Shown here in pieces: positions 23,469-32,785 of a DNA stretch of 64,000 nucleotides. The DNA comes from Anaerohabitans sp964387285 (lineage in GTDB: Bacteria; Zhuqueibacterota; Zhuqueibacteria; Residuimicrobiales; Residuimicrobiaceae), in NCBI GenBank assembly GCA_964387285.1, contig CAYLWO010000016.1:23152-87151 (forward strand), read 5' to 3'. Position 1 is the stretch's first letter. Every line of letters starts with the position of its first letter. Both the position numbers and the translations under genes were made by a program. The notes under the pieces are model-generated. The model ran no database searches and was not told the origin of the DNA. It saw nothing but the letters and a program-made list of their open reading frames with translations.

Positions 23469-25628
23469 CTAAAATAAAGATTCAAAAACATACTGCAACC
23501 GGGTTTCCCAGGTTTCTCCGGGTTTGAGGGATATCTGCCAGTTCGGCATCACCACAGAACATTGATAAACACGCTCGAATCCCGCCTCGGAGAGAGAAAC
23601 GGTCTCGATGGGAAAACGCCAGAAGGCAGCCGGTTGATCAGTGATAAGACGACAGGACAAATCCAGCCATTCATCATTTAGACTTAACTCTTTAATGCCG
23701 GTCAACTCACCGAGACCGGCCAGTTTGGCATCATTGATTTCAAGCCCTGGGCTGCGATAATAGCGATCCGGCGCATCGCCGGCCATCAGGGCAAAAGCAG
23801 ATTCTGTGCCGAACCATACCGAGATGGGGCGTTCATGTAAATTGGTGATGCTGTAATGCACCTGTAATCCGTTCTCTCGTCCGCGCAAGCTGATGGTTTT
23901 TATCACGCGCACCGGCGCCCAATCAGCGTCCACCCAGACATGACCATCGCGTTGCATGACCAACTGCAAGGACTTGCCCTTCTTGACGATCCTGGTCTGA
24001 TACGGTTGATTGACAAAGTCGCCCTGTTCGCCGTATTTCGCCCGGTAAAAACTGTCCAGCGTCGCGTCTTCACGCAAAAAGTGATCAATCAGAGAAGAGC
24101 GACGATACCAATCATAGTTCAGGTGCTGGTCCAGATGCTCCTCTTTCATGATCACCAGATCGTGAATACTGGCCACCTGGTTTTCCCCGGGTTGGTCCTG
24201 TTGCAGAACCGCCTGGCGCAGTTTACGATGATACGCTTCTTCGCGACGGGTCATGGTGTCCAGCAGGTTTATGCTGTGGCTTTTGAGGTCCAGTTCAAAA
24301 AGTGCGCCGCCCATGGCGGGGCTGAAATAGAGACCCAGACAATCGCTGTCGAGCAACACTTCATCATAACCGTCTTTGTCAAAATCGGTGATTTCGCTCT
24401 GCACCCAGCCCTGTTTCGCTTCTTCGGCCGTGTGCTGCAATCGATCCATGATCACATCGGCCTGGATTAAGTTGCGATAGATCGGAAAACGCAGATTCGG
24501 AAGATAGAGCCCGCCAAACACGCCATGCCAATAGGGACAATTGCATTGACCGGCGAACACATGGTTCTGCGCCTGAGCAAGCTCCTTGCTTTTTTTACTC
24601 TTGATGGAACGTACGCGCGCGGCGCTGCGCGACATGCGTTTGTGCAGATTGTTGGATTCCGGATATTTCACCAAAAAGTTACGCCAAAATCCGCCGCGAA
24701 CAAATACTTTGTGCTCGTCCGCCATTTGCCGATCAACCAGCCAGTGTTCAAAATCTTCGTATTGCATGATGCTTTTCGCAGGCAAAGCCCATTCCATCAT
24801 CTCGCGGTAAGAGGCTGTGGGCAGATAAACCCGGCCGGCCGGCGGCAATGTGATCAGGGCTTCGCTAAAGGTGATCAGGTTGATCCATTCGCGATTCTCC
24901 ACCAGCATCCGGAAAAAGTTTTCCACCCACCCTCGTTCATAGCACTGTTCATAGGTCTGCGGCCAGACGCCGAATTTTTCACCGTCGTCGCCGAACACCA
25001 CCAACCGTTTTCCCTCTTCATCCGCCAGAGTCTGTAAATAATCAATGGTCGCTTGCGGCGGCATGAACGGCATCGTGTAGCGCAATTTTTCGCTTATGGG
25101 AAAGATTTTAACAACATGACCGTTGTTTTCACTGAGAAAATAGCTGCGCAGCTGTTCCTCCTGAAGTCCGGCATATTTAAAGTGCGCATCATCGATGACC
25201 GTATATTGGATGCCGGCATTTGCCAATGGCTCAGGCAAATTGGGTTCCCACACTCTTTCCGCCACCCAGGCGCCGACCGGATCGTAGCCGGTTTCATCCT
25301 TGACAAATTGCGTCAGCTTTTGAATCTGTCCGATTTTGTCTTCATCGGTAATGGCAGCCAGAATCGGTTCGTAATACCCGCCGGTCATCATTTCCACTTG
25401 ACCGCTTGAGACCATTTTTCGCAAGCGCGGTATAAACTCGGGATGATTCTCCTTGATCCATTGCAAGAGAATGCCCGTGTAATGTTGCGCTAATTTGATT
25501 TCCGGGAATTTTTCCAAAACCGATAGAAACGGCAAATAGGATTTTTGATAAGCTTCTTCGAAAACGAAATCAAAATTGCCCACGGGCTGATGATTATGGA
25601 TGCCAATGGCGAGATTTATTTTTTTCAA
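23469..25628 (-). CDS. GH57 4-alpha-glucanotransferase
   Basis: 719 residues starting at a TTG (25628) six bases after AAGGAG. The N-terminal (beta/alpha)7 barrel begins with the HNHQP motif; E124 in GAWVAERVWEP and D214/D215 in VFGDDGEKFGVW coincide with the nucleophile and acid of the Thermococcus litoralis 4-alpha-glucanotransferase (E123, D214 from memory). The rest is the two beta-rich domains seen in that enzyme (DUF1925/DUF1926 type). It would transfer or hydrolyse alpha-1,4-glucan chains in the cytoplasm. The gene lies 13 bases after the dehydrogenase gene and is co-transcribed. Confidence 0.9.
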   Translation of the reverse strand: MKKINLAIGIHNHQPVGNFDFVFEEAYQKSYLPFLSVLEKFPEIKLAQHYTGILLQWIKENHPEFIPRLRKMVSSGQVEMMTGGYYEPILAAITDEDKIGQIQKLTQFVKDETGYDPVGAWVAERVWEPNLPEPLANAGIQYTVIDDAHFKYAGLQEEQLRSYFLSENNGHVVKIFPISEKLRYTMPFMPPQATIDYLQTLADEEGKRLVVFGDDGEKFGVWPQTYEQCYERGWVENFFRMLVENREWINLITFSEALITLPPAGRVYLPTASYREMMEWALPAKSIMQYEDFEHWLVDRQMADEHKVFVRGGFWRNFLVKYPESNNLHKRMSRSAARVRSIKSKKSKELAQAQNHVFAGQCNCPYWHGVFGGLYLPNLRFPIYRNLIQADVIMDRLQHTAEEAKQGWVQSEITDFDKDGYDEVLLDSDCLGLYFSPAMGGALFELDLKSHSINLLDTMTRREEAYHRKLRQAVLQQDQPGENQVASIHDLVIMKEEHLDQHLNYDWYRRSSLIDHFLREDATLDSFYRAKYGEQGDFVNQPYQTRIVKKGKSLQLVMQRDGHVWVDADWAPVRVIKTISLRGRENGLQVHYSITNLHERPISVWFGTESAFALMAGDAPDRYYRSPGLEINDAKLAGLGELTGIKELSLNDEWLDLSCRLITDQPAAFWRFPIETVSLSEAGFERVYQCSVVMPNWQISLKPGETWETRLQYVFESLF

Positions 25629-25641
25629 CAACTGCTCCTTT

Positions 25642-26760
25642 TCATAATTTTTCCGCCACCGCCTGCGCCACTTCCAGCGAAGAATGATGTCCACCCATGT
25701 CATAGGTGGCGACACGACCTTCGCGAATGACGGCGGCAACGGCGTTTTCCAGGCGACCGGCTTTATCCGTTTCGCCCAGCCAATCCAGCATCAACTTGGC
25801 GGTGAGCAACATCGCCATAGGATTGACTTTGTATTGACCGGCATATTTTGGCGCAGATCCATGCGTCGGTTCAAACACCGCATACGCATCGCCAATGTTG
25901 CCGCTGGAACTGAAACCGAGGCCGCCGATCAACTGTGCGCACAGATCAGAAATAATGTCGCCGAACATGTTGCTCGTGACCAGCACGCCGTAATCCTGCG
26001 GATTTTTGATCAGCCACATGCACATGGCGTCGATATTGGCTTCCCATAGAGCGATGCCCGGATACTCTTTGGCGACCTGTCGCGCTTCGCGGACAAACAA
26101 TCCGCTGGTTTCGCGCAGCACATTCGGTTTTTCCACAACCGTTACGCTTTTATAGCCGTGTTTTTGCGCATAGATGAATGCGTCACGAATAATATTGCGG
26201 CTGGCCTGACGGGTAATGACGCGCAAAGAGACCGCCATATCTTCAGCAGCCACCGCGCCAAAGCGTTTCATTTTGGGAGCATGTTCGGTTAAAACCTGAC
26301 GCACTTTATCCGGCATGGGGAAAAATTCAATGCCGCAATAGAGGTCTTCGGTGTTTTCCCGAAATACCACCAGATCAATATCATCGCGATAGTTCAGGGG
26401 ATTGCCGGCATAGGCTTTGCAGGGACGCAGGTTGGTGCGCAGATTAAATTCTTGTCGCAGCCGAACGATGGGGCTGCTGTATACCAATCCTTTGCCGCGC
26501 AATTCAGGCGCCAGTTCGGCATCCGCTTCCTCTTTGGGCTTGGAGGTTATGGCGCCAAAGAGACAACAATCGGTATTCTTTAACAACGTTATGGTGCGCG
26601 CCGGCAACGGGTCGCCTTCTTTGCACCAAAATTCCCAGCCGATGTCGCCGGGAAAATAGTCCGCATCCAGATTCAGTTTGTCCAGGACAATACGACAAGC
26701 ATCCATAACATCCTTGCCGATGCCATCGCCCGGCAGCACAGCGATCCGATATTTAGCCAT
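25642..26760 (-). CDS. isocitrate/isopropylmalate dehydrogenase-family protein
   Basis: 372 residues. The N-terminus (AVLPGDGIGKDVMDA) and the substrate segment RENTEDLYCGIE belong to the beta-decarboxylating dehydrogenases; the block is nearer isocitrate than isopropylmalate enzymes. The metal and cofactor region reads LVTSNMFGDIISDLCAQL and the nucleotide loop EPTHGSAPKYAGQ. Family members oxidise and decarboxylate a 2-R-hydroxy acid with NAD or NADP. Exact substrate (isocitrate, homoisocitrate, isopropylmalate or tartrate-like) is not settled by inspection. AAAGGGAG precedes the ATG. Confidence 0.85.
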   Translation of the reverse strand: MAKYRIAVLPGDGIGKDVMDACRIVLDKLNLDADYFPGDIGWEFWCKEGDPLPARTITLLKNTDCCLFGAITSKPKEEADAELAPELRGKGLVYSSPIVRLRQEFNLRTNLRPCKAYAGNPLNYRDDIDLVVFRENTEDLYCGIEFFPMPDKVRQVLTEHAPKMKRFGAVAAEDMAVSLRVITRQASRNIIRDAFIYAQKHGYKSVTVVEKPNVLRETSGLFVREARQVAKEYPGIALWEANIDAMCMWLIKNPQDYGVLVTSNMFGDIISDLCAQLIGGLGFSSSGNIGDAYAVFEPTHGSAPKYAGQYKVNPMAMLLTAKLMLDWLGETDKAGRLENAVAAVIREGRVATYDMGGHHSSLEVAQAVAEKL

Positions 26761-26794
26761 ACCACTCCCTTTGCATTAGTTCGATGCAATATAT

Positions 26795-26823
26795 ATTTTA
26801 GTTATTTATAAGGTTTTATTCAA
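26795..26823 (-). promoter_or_regulatory. promoter of the dehydrogenase-GH57 pair
   Basis: On the minus strand TTGAAT (26823-26818) and TAAAAT (26800-26795) are 17 bases apart, about 35 bases upstream of the dehydrogenase ATG. Confidence 0.65.
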
Positions 26824-26835
26824 GAGAAATGTGTC

Positions 26836-27723
26836 TCACAGGTCTACCGTGATGGAAAATTGATGGGTGTTGCCAAGCCCCTGTTTGAAGGGTACATATG
26901 CGTAATCAAGCTGCCAGGTCTTCAGATGAACGCCAAATCCCGTGCTGAAATCACGATTGCTGTGATTTGCAGCATATCCGGCGCGTAAAGCCAGCAAGCT
27001 CAACGGACGAACTTCCACACCGGCATTGAGATAACTGTCTTTATCTAAAATTTTTACATAGTCCGCTGCGAGCAAGGCCTGCAAGGGGCTATCGCCCAAA
27101 GACAAGCAATAACTGGCGCCGATGCGGATGGTCTCGGGAAGATTTAATTTTTCTTTATCCAGCGCGGTTGTGGAGCCGAGATTTTGCACAACCGCAGCCA
27201 GGGTCAGTCTGTCTGCAGCGGTGCGAAATTGCACGCCGATATCAGCCGCATAACCGTTTGCTGACTCGATATAAATTTTTTCATACAAATAGCGCAGATT
27301 CACCCCCACAGACACCTGTTCGCCCAGTTTACGGGACACGGTGAAACCAAATCCGACGGTATGGGCTGAAAAAGTGCTTAACGGTTCTTCCGTAGCTGTC
27401 TCACGTTGTTCAATGCCGTCTACACTGGTGAGCAGGGCATGCAATCCCCATGACCAGGTTTGTCCGGGCATAGCCAGGCTTAATGCTTCGTGAGTAATGC
27501 CCTGATACCATTCGTTGTGCGTAAAGTGCGCCTGGCGATGATGCAACCAGGTCAGGGCCGAGGGATTCCAAAACGGTGCAGCGCTGCCCTGGTCCACGGC
27601 AACGGCAGCTTCAGCCATGGCTGTGGCGCGACTGCTGCTGCCGATTTGTAAAGCAGCCAGGCCGCTCCCGGCCCAACTGGCTCCGAATGCCACTAAAACA
27701 AAAATTAGAATATATGGTTTCAT
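26836..27723 (-). CDS. PorV/PorQ-family outer membrane protein, copy 1
   Basis: 295 residues with signal peptide (ending ASWA) and the family opening LQIGSSSRATAMAEAAVAV followed by APFWNPSAL. The remaining sequence is a run of amphipathic strands typical of a FadL-like 14-strand barrel. In type IX secretion PorV shuttles cargo to the attachment complex and PorQ is associated with it; other members of the family have no known role. AAGGACC precedes the ATG. It is last of four genes with the lipoprotein, BNR protein and the second PorV/PorQ protein. Confidence 0.8.
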   Translation of the reverse strand: MKPYILIFVLVAFGASWAGSGLAALQIGSSSRATAMAEAAVAVDQGSAAPFWNPSALTWLHHRQAHFTHNEWYQGITHEALSLAMPGQTWSWGLHALLTSVDGIEQRETATEEPLSTFSAHTVGFGFTVSRKLGEQVSVGVNLRYLYEKIYIESANGYAADIGVQFRTAADRLTLAAVVQNLGSTTALDKEKLNLPETIRIGASYCLSLGDSPLQALLAADYVKILDKDSYLNAGVEVRPLSLLALRAGYAANHSNRDFSTGFGVHLKTWQLDYAYVPFKQGLGNTHQFSITVDL

Positions 27724-27744
27724 ATTGGTCCTTATCTCTCTTTG

Positions 27745-28713
27745 CTAAAATTCGAAACCCCAGGAAAACAGATGGTCTGCACCCGGGCCTTCATCAGCAA
27801 AGACATAGGCATAGTTCAACGTTGTGCGCCGATCAAACAAATAGGCGCCGAACTGCAAACCGAAACAGGGACGCGCGTCATCCAGTCCTAATTGAACGGC
27901 GCCGATTTCCTGATATGAAAATTCCGCACCGACATGAATCCGGGGATTCTGTTCCTTGCTGTCTTCCAATTCGGCAGTAACCAGCAGCCATTTTTGCGGA
28001 ATGCGGTAGGCGGCAGCGGCACGCCATACGCGCGGGAATTTATAGGTGGTGCTGGTTCCGCGATCCCATAGCTTGTCTGTGTTCCAGGTGTATTTGGAAT
28101 TGTTGTCGCGCAGAACCAGGGCTAACGACAGATCCGTTAAGGGCGAATAATAAGCGCCGATATCTATGCCGAAGCCTTTGGATGTGACCGCGGAATTATC
28201 GTTGGCTAAATTGGGCATGCGATTGTATAGCACTTTGGCAGAAATGCCGATGGAGAGCTGCGGCAGGGGCGCCATGGCAAAGGAAAAATAAAATGCATTC
28301 TCCGAGTTGGAGAAGGCGCCGATGGAATTGCCGGACATATCCCGGCCATCGATGTTATCCACTCCGGCGCGCAGCCAGGCCAGGCTAAAGCCGGCTTTAA
28401 GCAAGCCCATGCCGTCTTCACTTTGTTTCGGCTGTAAAGGAATGGCAAAGCCGATATAGCTGGTGCTGCGATCCAGCGGCAGGTGTCCGTAGGACAGCGT
28501 CAGTTGACGGTGTCGTAAATGCGGCAACAAGGCCGGATTGTACATGCCGGCGACAGCGCCCTGCGGTACAGCTGAATAAGCGTCGCCTAAAGCCTGAGCG
28601 CGGGCGCCGATAGCCATGCGTAAAAAAGCGCCGGCATAACCACCGTCACCGTTGCGGGCCTGCGCCAGCCAGACGTTAACTAAAATGATAAAACATGTGA
28701 TCGATTTTTTCAT
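27745..28713 (-). CDS. PorV/PorQ-family outer membrane protein, copy 2
   Basis: About 322 residues from the ATG at 28713 (GAGAG site), in preference to a TTG four codons earlier. The signal peptide ends AQA. The family motif FLRMAIGARAQALGDAYSAV then MYNPALLP is closer to PorV/PorQ consensus than that of its neighbour. Alternating strands fill the rest and the last residue is Phe, as in many outer-membrane barrels. It lies 21 bases before copy 1. Confidence 0.82.
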   Translation of the reverse strand: MKKSITCFIILVNVWLAQARNGDGGYAGAFLRMAIGARAQALGDAYSAVPQGAVAGMYNPALLPHLRHRQLTLSYGHLPLDRSTSYIGFAIPLQPKQSEDGMGLLKAGFSLAWLRAGVDNIDGRDMSGNSIGAFSNSENAFYFSFAMAPLPQLSIGISAKVLYNRMPNLANDNSAVTSKGFGIDIGAYYSPLTDLSLALVLRDNNSKYTWNTDKLWDRGTSTTYKFPRVWRAAAAYRIPQKWLLVTAELEDSKEQNPRIHVGAEFSYQEIGAVQLGLDDARPCFGLQFGAYLFDRRTTLNYAYVFADEGPGADHLFSWGFEF

Positions 28714-28759
28714 TAGGTCTCTCAAGTCGGTTTATAATTCTCGTTGCCGGGTCTGAAGA

Positions 28760-30184
28760 TTAATTGACAATCATCACCTTGCCCCAATACACGCCGTCAT
28801 CGTCAATGTCCACTTTGTAAAAATAGACGCCGTTAGCCACCGCATCGCCGTAATCGTTGCGGCCGTTCCAGACGTCGCTATAGTCTGCCGGACCGCGACG
28901 GTATTGATTGTCGGTCACGGTGGTTACCAGGTCCATGGCGTAATCGAAGACTTTGATGGTGACCCGGGTGTCCGCTTTGGTATTGTATTGAAAACGTACA
29001 TGACCGTCGCCGCCCAACAGGTTGTGCCGCATGGGTGAGAAGGGATTGGGATAGGCATAGGTGCGCGACTCGCCGGATTGTCCGGTAGCGACAAAAGCAC
29101 GGAACACCTTCCAGGTGTTGCCGTTGTTTTCGGTGCGCGCCAGGCCGTCGGTTGTGCCAACCCACAGAACGCCGTCACGACCCCAGGCAGAGTCGGTTTC
29201 CAATTCGTAAACGCGATTGCTGCTTTCTGCGTCCTTGATGGCAGGAAACAGAAACCAGGTGGCGCCGTAATCGACAGATTTCCACAAGCCGCTGTTGCTG
29301 GCCACATAAACGATCGAATCGTCAAAAGCGAAATTATGGGCTTGCTCGTCTTTGAGCATGGTTTGCCAGGAGAGGCCGCCATTTTCCGATTTGGAAACCG
29401 CATAAAATTCATCGGCGCCTTCCGCTTTCCAGGAAGCGGCCCAGATCACGCTTTTTGATTTGGTTTTTTGGAATGCCAAAGCGGTAATAAAATTTCCGGA
29501 TATCGGTTGCGCCTGATTGTTATGGTTAAAGTTATTCCAGGTGTTGCCGTTGTCGCGGGACTTGTTGACGCCCTCTGCGGTGCCGACATAAAGATCTCCA
29601 TCTCCGCTGGTTACGGCGAATGCGCGATGGTTCAGGCGATTGCCCGGATCAAAAACAAAGGTGTCCGGAGTGACCATTTGCCAGGTGCGGCACCAATCCG
29701 TGGATTTCATCAGGCCGCCGCCAAAGCATGGAATCCAGACCACGCCGTTTAGCACCTCCACATCATAGGCCAGATTTTGAATGGGTGTAACGCCGGGTTG
29801 CGCTACATGGGTCCAGGTGCGACCGCCATTCGTGGTGATGCTCAGTCCGGTCCCCTTGGCCAGAGATTCCGTAGACACTTTGGTCACGGTGTCCGTGGCA
29901 GTAGCCACAATAATGGTGTCCGCGTTGACCCACAAACCACTGATGGAGCCATGACCGAGACCCTGACTGGCTGTAAAACTCTCAAAAGAGGCCCCTTGAT
30001 CTGCTGTTCGGGACAGGCCGTGACCGGTGCCGAACCAAAGCGTGCCCTTGCCTTCTTTAATGTCAGAGATGCCATTGCCGGCCAATCCTTTATACGTCGC
30101 AGAAACCGCATCGAAACGATAACTCTTGAGCAGTTGTGCCTGGCTGAGGGAAAAAAGCAAAAAAACGAGAAAAATTTTTTTCAT
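28760..30184 (-). CDS. secreted BNR/sortilin-like propeller with T9SS-type C-terminal domain
   Basis: 474 residues with signal peptide ending SQAQ. BNR or Asp-box repeats recur as S.NGG.TW-like words: SITTNGGRTWTHV, SRDNGNTWNNF, SENGGLSWQTM, SVDYGATWFLF and TENNGNTWKVF. The last 90 residues begin AYPNPFSP and form a FlgD-like Ig fold ending YKVDIDDDGVYWGKVMIVN, the usual sorting and anchoring domain of secreted proteins in this lineage. The two PorV/PorQ genes directly downstream fit a route through the type IX apparatus. Ligand unknown. Confidence 0.82.
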   Translation of the reverse strand: MKKIFLVFLLFSLSQAQLLKSYRFDAVSATYKGLAGNGISDIKEGKGTLWFGTGHGLSRTADQGASFESFTASQGLGHGSISGLWVNADTIIVATATDTVTKVSTESLAKGTGLSITTNGGRTWTHVAQPGVTPIQNLAYDVEVLNGVVWIPCFGGGLMKSTDWCRTWQMVTPDTFVFDPGNRLNHRAFAVTSGDGDLYVGTAEGVNKSRDNGNTWNNFNHNNQAQPISGNFITALAFQKTKSKSVIWAASWKAEGADEFYAVSKSENGGLSWQTMLKDEQAHNFAFDDSIVYVASNSGLWKSVDYGATWFLFPAIKDAESSNRVYELETDSAWGRDGVLWVGTTDGLARTENNGNTWKVFRAFVATGQSGESRTYAYPNPFSPMRHNLLGGDGHVRFQYNTKADTRVTIKVFDYAMDLVTTVTDNQYRRGPADYSDVWNGRNDYGDAVANGVYFYKVDIDDDGVYWGKVMIVN

Positions 30185-30194
30185 TTATCGCATC

Positions 30195-31325
30195 CTAATT
30201 GGTTTTTAGAGATACCGTGTGAAAGGTTTCAACGGATTTATTGCCGACCATGTCTTCGACCTGAAAGCCAAGAGTATAATCGCCCAATAAATCATCATTG
30301 TCAAACACGCCGGTGATTGTAAAAACGCCGTCATTGGCGGCAAGATCGCCGCGATAGCCCAAATTCCAGCGTGAAAGGTCAAAAGGCAGGCCATTATCAT
30401 AGAGGATGTAGGGGCTTGCGGTCGGGTAGGTGTTGTCCGGTTTTTTCCAGGACATTTTAACCTGTTTAATGTCGGCAAGGCCCTGAGGGTCCAGTACGGT
30501 TGCTTGAATCAAGATTGTTGTTGTGCCGGTGACTGGCCGTTGCACCTCTTTAGTCAACTCGATAATGGAGAATGCCGGGGCCGTGTTGACGATATGCATA
30601 TTTTTTGTTGCCACGGCACTGGTCAATCCGGATTTGTCTATGGCCTGAAACCGCAAGGCGTAATCGCCCTTTTTCGCCGCACTCCAGGTTTTATCGATGG
30701 CCATGGAACAGACGCCGGTTGCAGCGGCGTCATGCAGGGTATCGCTGAAAATTTGCGCACCGTTTTGCCAGCCGGTCATGATTACGCCCCAGATATCGGT
30801 CACGCCGGTAGAGTCGATAACAGTTACTGCAATCGTTTGCTGGCCGCTGAACCCGCTGGCTAATGTATCGGGACAGGCAACGTTTTTAATGGCCGGTGGT
30901 TTGCTGTCCTGGGAGGCCACGGTAACTTTTAACGGTGCAGCGTTTGCGACTGAGAATTGAAAGATCACATTCATGGCTTGCTGATAAATGCCCGGCCAGG
31001 TGAGACGCTGTGTGTAAACGCCGTCAAAGGCAACGACGTCGCCGGTTCCGCTCCCGGAGGCCTCGCCGTCGTCGTACAGTAATAAAGACAGCAATTTTTC
31101 CGAGTTTTCTTTGGATATGTCCAGTTGAACTGCTTGCGGTTTTTCGCTGTTTTCCGTCATCACCTGCACCATGACAAGGTATGACCTGCCGGGATTGACA
31201 ATGGTCGGGACAGATTTTTGCGTCAAGGTGATGGAAGTATCGCCTTCAGATGCTGTGGGCATTTTTCTTTCCAAACAGCCGGTGAAGAGTAAGGGCAGTA
31301 AACAGAGCCAGAGGAATTTTTTCAT
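30195..31325 (-). CDS. lipoprotein with Ig-like repeats
   Basis: 376 residues from the ATG at 31325. The signal peptide ends in the lipobox LFTGC, so the mature protein starts at a lipidated Cys followed by LERKMPT. Three Ig-like or choice-of-anchor beta domains follow, each opening with a phrase such as VPTIVNPGRSY, KPPAIKNVACPD or NTAPAFSIIELT, and each holding a DDG...GD..A.DG pattern (DDGEASGSGTGDVVAFDGVY, NGLPFDLS...AANDGVF). It heads the four-gene unit with the BNR protein and PorV/PorQ genes. Probably a surface or periplasmic partner of them; no enzyme motif is seen. Confidence 0.7.
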   Translation of the reverse strand: MKKFLWLCLLPLLFTGCLERKMPTASEGDTSITLTQKSVPTIVNPGRSYLVMVQVMTENSEKPQAVQLDISKENSEKLLSLLLYDDGEASGSGTGDVVAFDGVYTQRLTWPGIYQQAMNVIFQFSVANAAPLKVTVASQDSKPPAIKNVACPDTLASGFSGQQTIAVTVIDSTGVTDIWGVIMTGWQNGAQIFSDTLHDAAATGVCSMAIDKTWSAAKKGDYALRFQAIDKSGLTSAVATKNMHIVNTAPAFSIIELTKEVQRPVTGTTTILIQATVLDPQGLADIKQVKMSWKKPDNTYPTASPYILYDNGLPFDLSRWNLGYRGDLAANDGVFTITGVFDNDDLLGDYTLGFQVEDMVGNKSVETFHTVSLKTN

Positions 31326-31401
31326 TATTCTGATGTCCAATAAGATGAATGGGTGCATGCGAATTTTAACAATATGGGTAATGCCCGCGCTTGCTTTTGG
31401 A

Positions 31402-31602
31402 TTAAACGGTCTCGAATTGTAAAATTTTCAATTTTTCCGGAAGCACGTGCTTGCTGACGCGAAGCAATTCAAAGCCGATGATCTGATTTTTATTATCATA
31501 ATCGACAATCAATCCCGGTTTGATTTCTTCAGACTCGATAATTTCCGCGTCATCGAGGCGGAAATAAAGCGCGTCATTTTCAGGATCCCATTTTAGTTTC
31601 AT
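31402..31602 (-). CDS. DUF2283 family small protein
   Basis: 66 residues, the usual DUF2283 length: it opens MKLKWDPENDALYFRLDD and carries IIESEEIKPGLIVDYDNKNQ, then IIGFELLRVSK. DUF2283 genes are commonly found next to DUF4258 genes, in an arrangement thought to be toxin-antitoxin-like; in that view DUF2283 would be the antitoxin. Its ATG overlaps the DUF4258 stop by 4 bases (ATGA). No experimental role is known to me. Confidence 0.88.
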   Translation of the reverse strand: MKLKWDPENDALYFRLDDAEIIESEEIKPGLIVDYDNKNQIIGFELLRVSKHVLPEKLKILQFETV

Positions 31603-31856
31603 ATTTTTACCCTCTTTTTGCCGAAGCGTCGGTCGAAAAACAATGTTACAATTTTTGGTGGAAAGGTTAAAGAATTTACCACCACATGGAGCACGCGGTT
31701 CTGTGCTTCTTCGATCTCTTTATAATAATGAGTCATTTCATCATTTTCTTTAGAACTTTTTTCCGGATACATAATGCATCTCTCGACCCATTCTTCTTTA
31801 ATCTGTCTTTCAATCAACATTAATCTGGCATGTTTTGTGAATTCAACTTGAAGCAT
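31599..31856 (-). CDS. DUF4258 family protein, putative RelE-like toxin
   Basis: 85 residues: VEFTKHARLMLIERQIKEEW, then ERCIMYPEK and the end ...IVTLFFDRRFGKKRVKI. The H-A...R..I..E.V...I pattern is that of DUF4258, a small barrel related to RelE/BrnT-like ribonuclease toxins. Coupled to DUF2283 by a 4-base overlap and 29 bases downstream of DUF2971. Toxin activity is inferred from fold similarity and pairing. Confidence 0.85.
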   Translation of the reverse strand: MLQVEFTKHARLMLIERQIKEEWVERCIMYPEKSSKENDEMTHYYKEIEEAQNRVLHVVVNSLTFPPKIVTLFFDRRFGKKRVKI

Positions 31857-31885
31857 AATGATCTATTGACTTTGTTTATATTCAT

Positions 31886-32749
31886 TCACCATTGCCGCAA
31901 GGGCGTCTTGGACACAGAAATAAAACAATCGTTGCCCTTTGACTTACACATCTTGCTAATCGAATTTTTCGCCAATCCTTTATTCGGCGTCGGCCCGATG
32001 GTGATTTCACGCCACAGCGGCATATCTTTTTCTAAAGGATAGTCAAGATAGGGAATCAACATCGAGTTGCCTTTTCTGAATTTAATGGTGGCATCTATGC
32101 TCTCTTTAAGTATGATCAGGCGCCACTCTTTTTCATCCTTAAAAGCGATATCCTTTAAAGTGGAGCAGATAATTAAAATAATTTTAGTTATCTCATTGTA
32201 AAAAGATTCCAGCTTTTCTTTGTTGCTGAATCTGCTGATCATCTCTTCAACGACTTTATACCATATATCCTGCAGTATTCTTCCCAATTGCTTCACGTTC
32301 TCATAATAGAGACACGGCGCTAAAAATACATTGTCTGAAAAAGCAAGCGTCTCGGTTAAATCAGAATAGGCGTAACCGATATTGTATCCATAATGGGCGC
32401 CATAGCCGCGCCACATGTTCAAAGAATCCGGTTCCTGGCAGAAAGAGATCGCATAAACACTATGTGTTTTCAAGATGCCGGGTCTGGTAAAATAGTCCTT
32501 TAAAGCTTCATGTAGGTCCGCATGGTCAATGCGGCTGACCGCTTTTTTAATCAAGCTGGTGAATTGTTTATTGGGTCTGTTGAATTCCGCTTCATCGTTT
32601 AGATACTCTATGTCGGATGCCCAAATTTTTCCGCTATGGCTGATTCCCAGTAAACCATCCATATTGGTATAGTGATAAAGCGACTCAGGCTCTATGATAT
32701 TGCCTGCTTTGGCCGAGATGTTTTTTATCAGTTCGATAAAATTTTCCAT
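31886..32749 (-). CDS. DUF2971 family protein
   Basis: 287 residues with the DUF2971 signatures: an N-terminal SLYHYTNMDGLLGI, then KIWASDIEYLNDEAEF, then YAISFCQEPDSLNMWRGYGA and, near the end, DEKEWRLI. The order of a Y.YT start, a small-residue-rich ND.E motif and a SFC...D...MW..YG motif is the family hallmark. Biochemical function is not established; the genes are often found in variable genomic regions. It is AT-rich and has its own near-consensus promoter, with the DUF4258-DUF2283 pair following on the same strand. Confidence 0.87.
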   Translation of the reverse strand: MENFIELIKNISAKAGNIIEPESLYHYTNMDGLLGISHSGKIWASDIEYLNDEAEFNRPNKQFTSLIKKAVSRIDHADLHEALKDYFTRPGILKTHSVYAISFCQEPDSLNMWRGYGAHYGYNIGYAYSDLTETLAFSDNVFLAPCLYYENVKQLGRILQDIWYKVVEEMISRFSNKEKLESFYNEITKIILIICSTLKDIAFKDEKEWRLIILKESIDATIKFRKGNSMLIPYLDYPLEKDMPLWREITIGPTPNKGLAKNSISKMCKSKGNDCFISVSKTPLRQW

Positions 32750-32785
32750 AAGCCGGGCTATCTGAATTGATAAATTTAAGCAATA

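Noticed and set aside
31402..32749. claim of a proven anti-phage system
   Set aside because: Families and layout suggest a variable module, but no nuclease, helicase or known defence signature is present, so only a candidate is reported.
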